DNA of 64,000 bases from the NCBI RefSeq assembly GCF_900157365.1, contig NZ_FUEZ01000003.1:186001-250000 (forward strand), read 5' to 3'. Positions within the stretch are counted from its first letter, which is position 1; every line of letters begins with the position of its first letter. The stretch comes from Mycobacterium numidiamassiliense (GTDB lineage: Bacteria; Actinomycetota; Actinomycetes; Mycobacteriales; Mycobacteriaceae). This document shows positions 62,742-64,000 of this stretch, one piece after another. Below the pieces are notes generated by a model. The model had not been told where the DNA came from. It made no database searches and saw nothing but the letters and a program-made list of their open reading frames with translations. Made by a program: the position numbers and the translations under genes.

Positions 62742-63713
62742 TTATCCGTTCTGACCCGGCGAGGGATTGAGCCGCAGATAGGCCTGGATCGTCGTTCCGG
62801 TGGTCGCTGTATGGGTCCGCACCAGGTCCGATATCGCATTGACCAGAAACAACCCGCGGCTGGCCGGGCCGGTCGGGCCCGGGTCCAGCCGTCCCACCAG
62901 TGGATCATCCAAGCGCCCGCTGTCGCGCGCTTCACACACCAGATGCTCGTCGTGCCGCCAGAAGGCCAGCCGGCACGCGCCGTCGGTGTACATCAGGCTG
63001 TTGGTGGCCAGCTCGGTGGCGATCAATTGCAGATCGTCGATGCCGTCCTGGGACAGTCCGACCCAGTCGCCGTAGTTGACTGCGAATGAGCGGGCCGGAC
63101 GCAGGTCGGTGGATTGCCTGACCGTGTAGGTGACCGCACCCGGATTGACGGGCAGCGGCTGGTTGCAGTTCGCCAGAATGTCGTCCGGCGCGTACTCGTC
63201 GCTGGGCTGCAACGCGCCGCATTTCCACACGAGAGGATGGGTCGCACGCGCACCGGCCAGCACGTCGTCTTCCAGCCTGCCCGCATCGTAGAGACACAAC
63301 GCCGTTAGCTGACGGCCCGCGAAAACCCCGTTGAGCAGCGCTTCGTGTTGCAAGCACGCCGGAATTTCTGCCGCGGTACGGCCGGGCCAAACGACTTGGC
63401 TGACGATCCGCACCCGTCGGTCCGGGTGTTCTTCAGCGAACGAGCCTTCCAGCGCCAGGAACCGGGTCGGGTTGCGAGCCACGTCAGCGCTGTCCGCCAG
63501 CTGCAGCCCGGCCGGCAATCCGCCGCCGGCACCGACTAGCGAGCCGCGCAGCAACTCCAGATTCTCGCCCGGCACCGCGACCAGCACCGCCTCGTCCATC
63601 GATAGACCGTCGTCGACGAAGGCGACCACAGAATCGAGGAACTCCCGCTGTGAGTGGTAGAGGAGCGCGGAATGAACGAAGCCTTGATGCTCGTTTCCCG
63701 TGCCCCTGACCAT
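62742..63713 (-). CDS. MEDS-domain sensor with HATPase anti-sigma-type kinase domain
   Basis: A 323-aa protein. Residues 15-170 form a MEDS domain (FVHSALLYHSQREFLDSVVAFVDDGLSMDEAVLVAV), found in one-carbon and methane/methanol sensors. Residues 200-320 form an RsbW-like HATPase: N box IATELATNSLMYTDG, G1 box EARDSGRLDDPLVG and G2 SRGLFLVNAISDLV. It would bind an anti-anti-sigma or sigma partner not seen here. ATG 63713 chosen; GTG 63737 and TTG 63746 are alternatives. Confidence 0.85.
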   Translation of the reverse strand: MVRGTGNEHQGFVHSALLYHSQREFLDSVVAFVDDGLSMDEAVLVAVPGENLELLRGSLVGAGGGLPAGLQLADSADVARNPTRFLALEGSFAEEHPDRRVRIVSQVVWPGRTAAEIPACLQHEALLNGVFAGRQLTALCLYDAGRLEDDVLAGARATHPLVWKCGALQPSDEYAPDDILANCNQPLPVNPGAVTYTVRQSTDLRPARSFAVNYGDWVGLSQDGIDDLQLIATELATNSLMYTDGACRLAFWRHDEHLVCEARDSGRLDDPLVGRLDPGPTGPASRGLFLVNAISDLVRTHTATTGTTIQAYLRLNPSPGQNG

Positions 63714-63883
63714 TCGCTCGCCCTTGCTGTCCGTCACCAATGCCAACTCCCCGCCAGCCCCTGCCGGAACTGCCCATCCGCACTACGTAAATCCGTGTCC
63801 CCCCAGTTACCCCAGTACCCCGCACGGGCGTTCGCTACGCAGTTGACACGTCACAAACCGGCCTCGCTCGACCAGGCTGCGGC

Positions 63884-64000
63884 CTACAACCACCACGAAG
63901 CCGCGGCATCGAGGTGACGACGGACGCGGTAGCGCGCCAAACTGTCGTCACCGATGGATATCGCCTCGAGAATTCGAAGGTGGGCATGCTCGACGGCGAC
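63884..64000 (-). CDS. FadR/GntR-family regulator, C-terminal end (partial)
   Basis: The last 38 codons of a gene that enters from the right edge. VAVEHAHLRILEAISIGDDS followed by LARYRVRRHLDAAASWWL has the pattern of the final helices of an FCD ligand-binding domain (His in H-x-x-I-L-x-A-I). Stop TAG at 63884-63886. The DNA-binding half lies outside the window. Confidence 0.65.
   Translation of the reverse strand, partial: VAVEHAHLRILEAISIGDDSLARYRVRRHLDAAASWWL

Overview
The window comes from a high-GC actinobacterium, almost certainly a pigmented Mycobacterium. Most genes follow, in order and orientation, the M. tuberculosis segment from about Rv3026c to Rv3059: an acyltransferase/GNAT pair, fixBA, the methylglucose lipopolysaccharide genes, TB22.2, echA17, serB2, ctaD, fecB, adhC, nrdF2, nrdEIH, dinP and cyp136. 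This assignment rests on recalled family and gene-order knowledge, not on a search. The species is left open.

Layout. 0-8 kb: probable ornithine-lipid acyltransferase pair (minus strand), electron transfer flavoprotein genes, then a tightly coupled methyltransferase / GH57 / GT4 operon. 8-23 kb, absent from the M. tuberculosis backbone: a carotenoid and light-protection block. crtE-crtI-crtB-crtYc-crtYd-methyltransferase-crtU-Rieske protein form one rightward operon with 4-bp overlaps at most junctions. Beyond it lie a DUF2784 gene, a MarR gene, a leftward marR-idi2-glycosyltransferase operon and a divergent tspO-photolyase operon. The predicted product is an aromatic carotenoid (isorenieratene type). 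The same pair of 13-bp sites, 16 bp apart, lies upstream of crtE and between marR and tspO, so the three operons look like one regulon.

23-29.6 kb: a triple DUF4333 lipoprotein, a hexapeptide acyltransferase, a beta-propeller lipoprotein, TB22.2 and two methyltransferases. 29.7-31.5 kb: a small island with an EspC-like type VII secretion protein, a stump of its effector, a probable orphan immunity gene and a methyltransferase. 31.6-43 kb: conserved backbone (echA17, Nudix, ABC ATPase, serB2, ctaD, fecB, adhC, two DUF3349 genes, nrdF).

43-60 kb: a stretch rich in TetR regulators (six), each beside an oxidoreductase, hydrolase, reductase, SRPBCC protein or P450, several with clear palindromic operators in the shared intergenic region. 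It also carries nrdHIE and dinB. 60-64 kb: a stand-alone LeuA-type regulatory domain behind a probable leucine-type attenuator, four tandem paralogous tiny Gly/Ala-rich exported proteins with duplicated upstream regions, a MEDS/histidine-kinase-like protein, and the 3' end of a FadR-type regulator running off the right edge.

No tRNA, rRNA, CRISPR array, insertion sequence or prophage was recognised.
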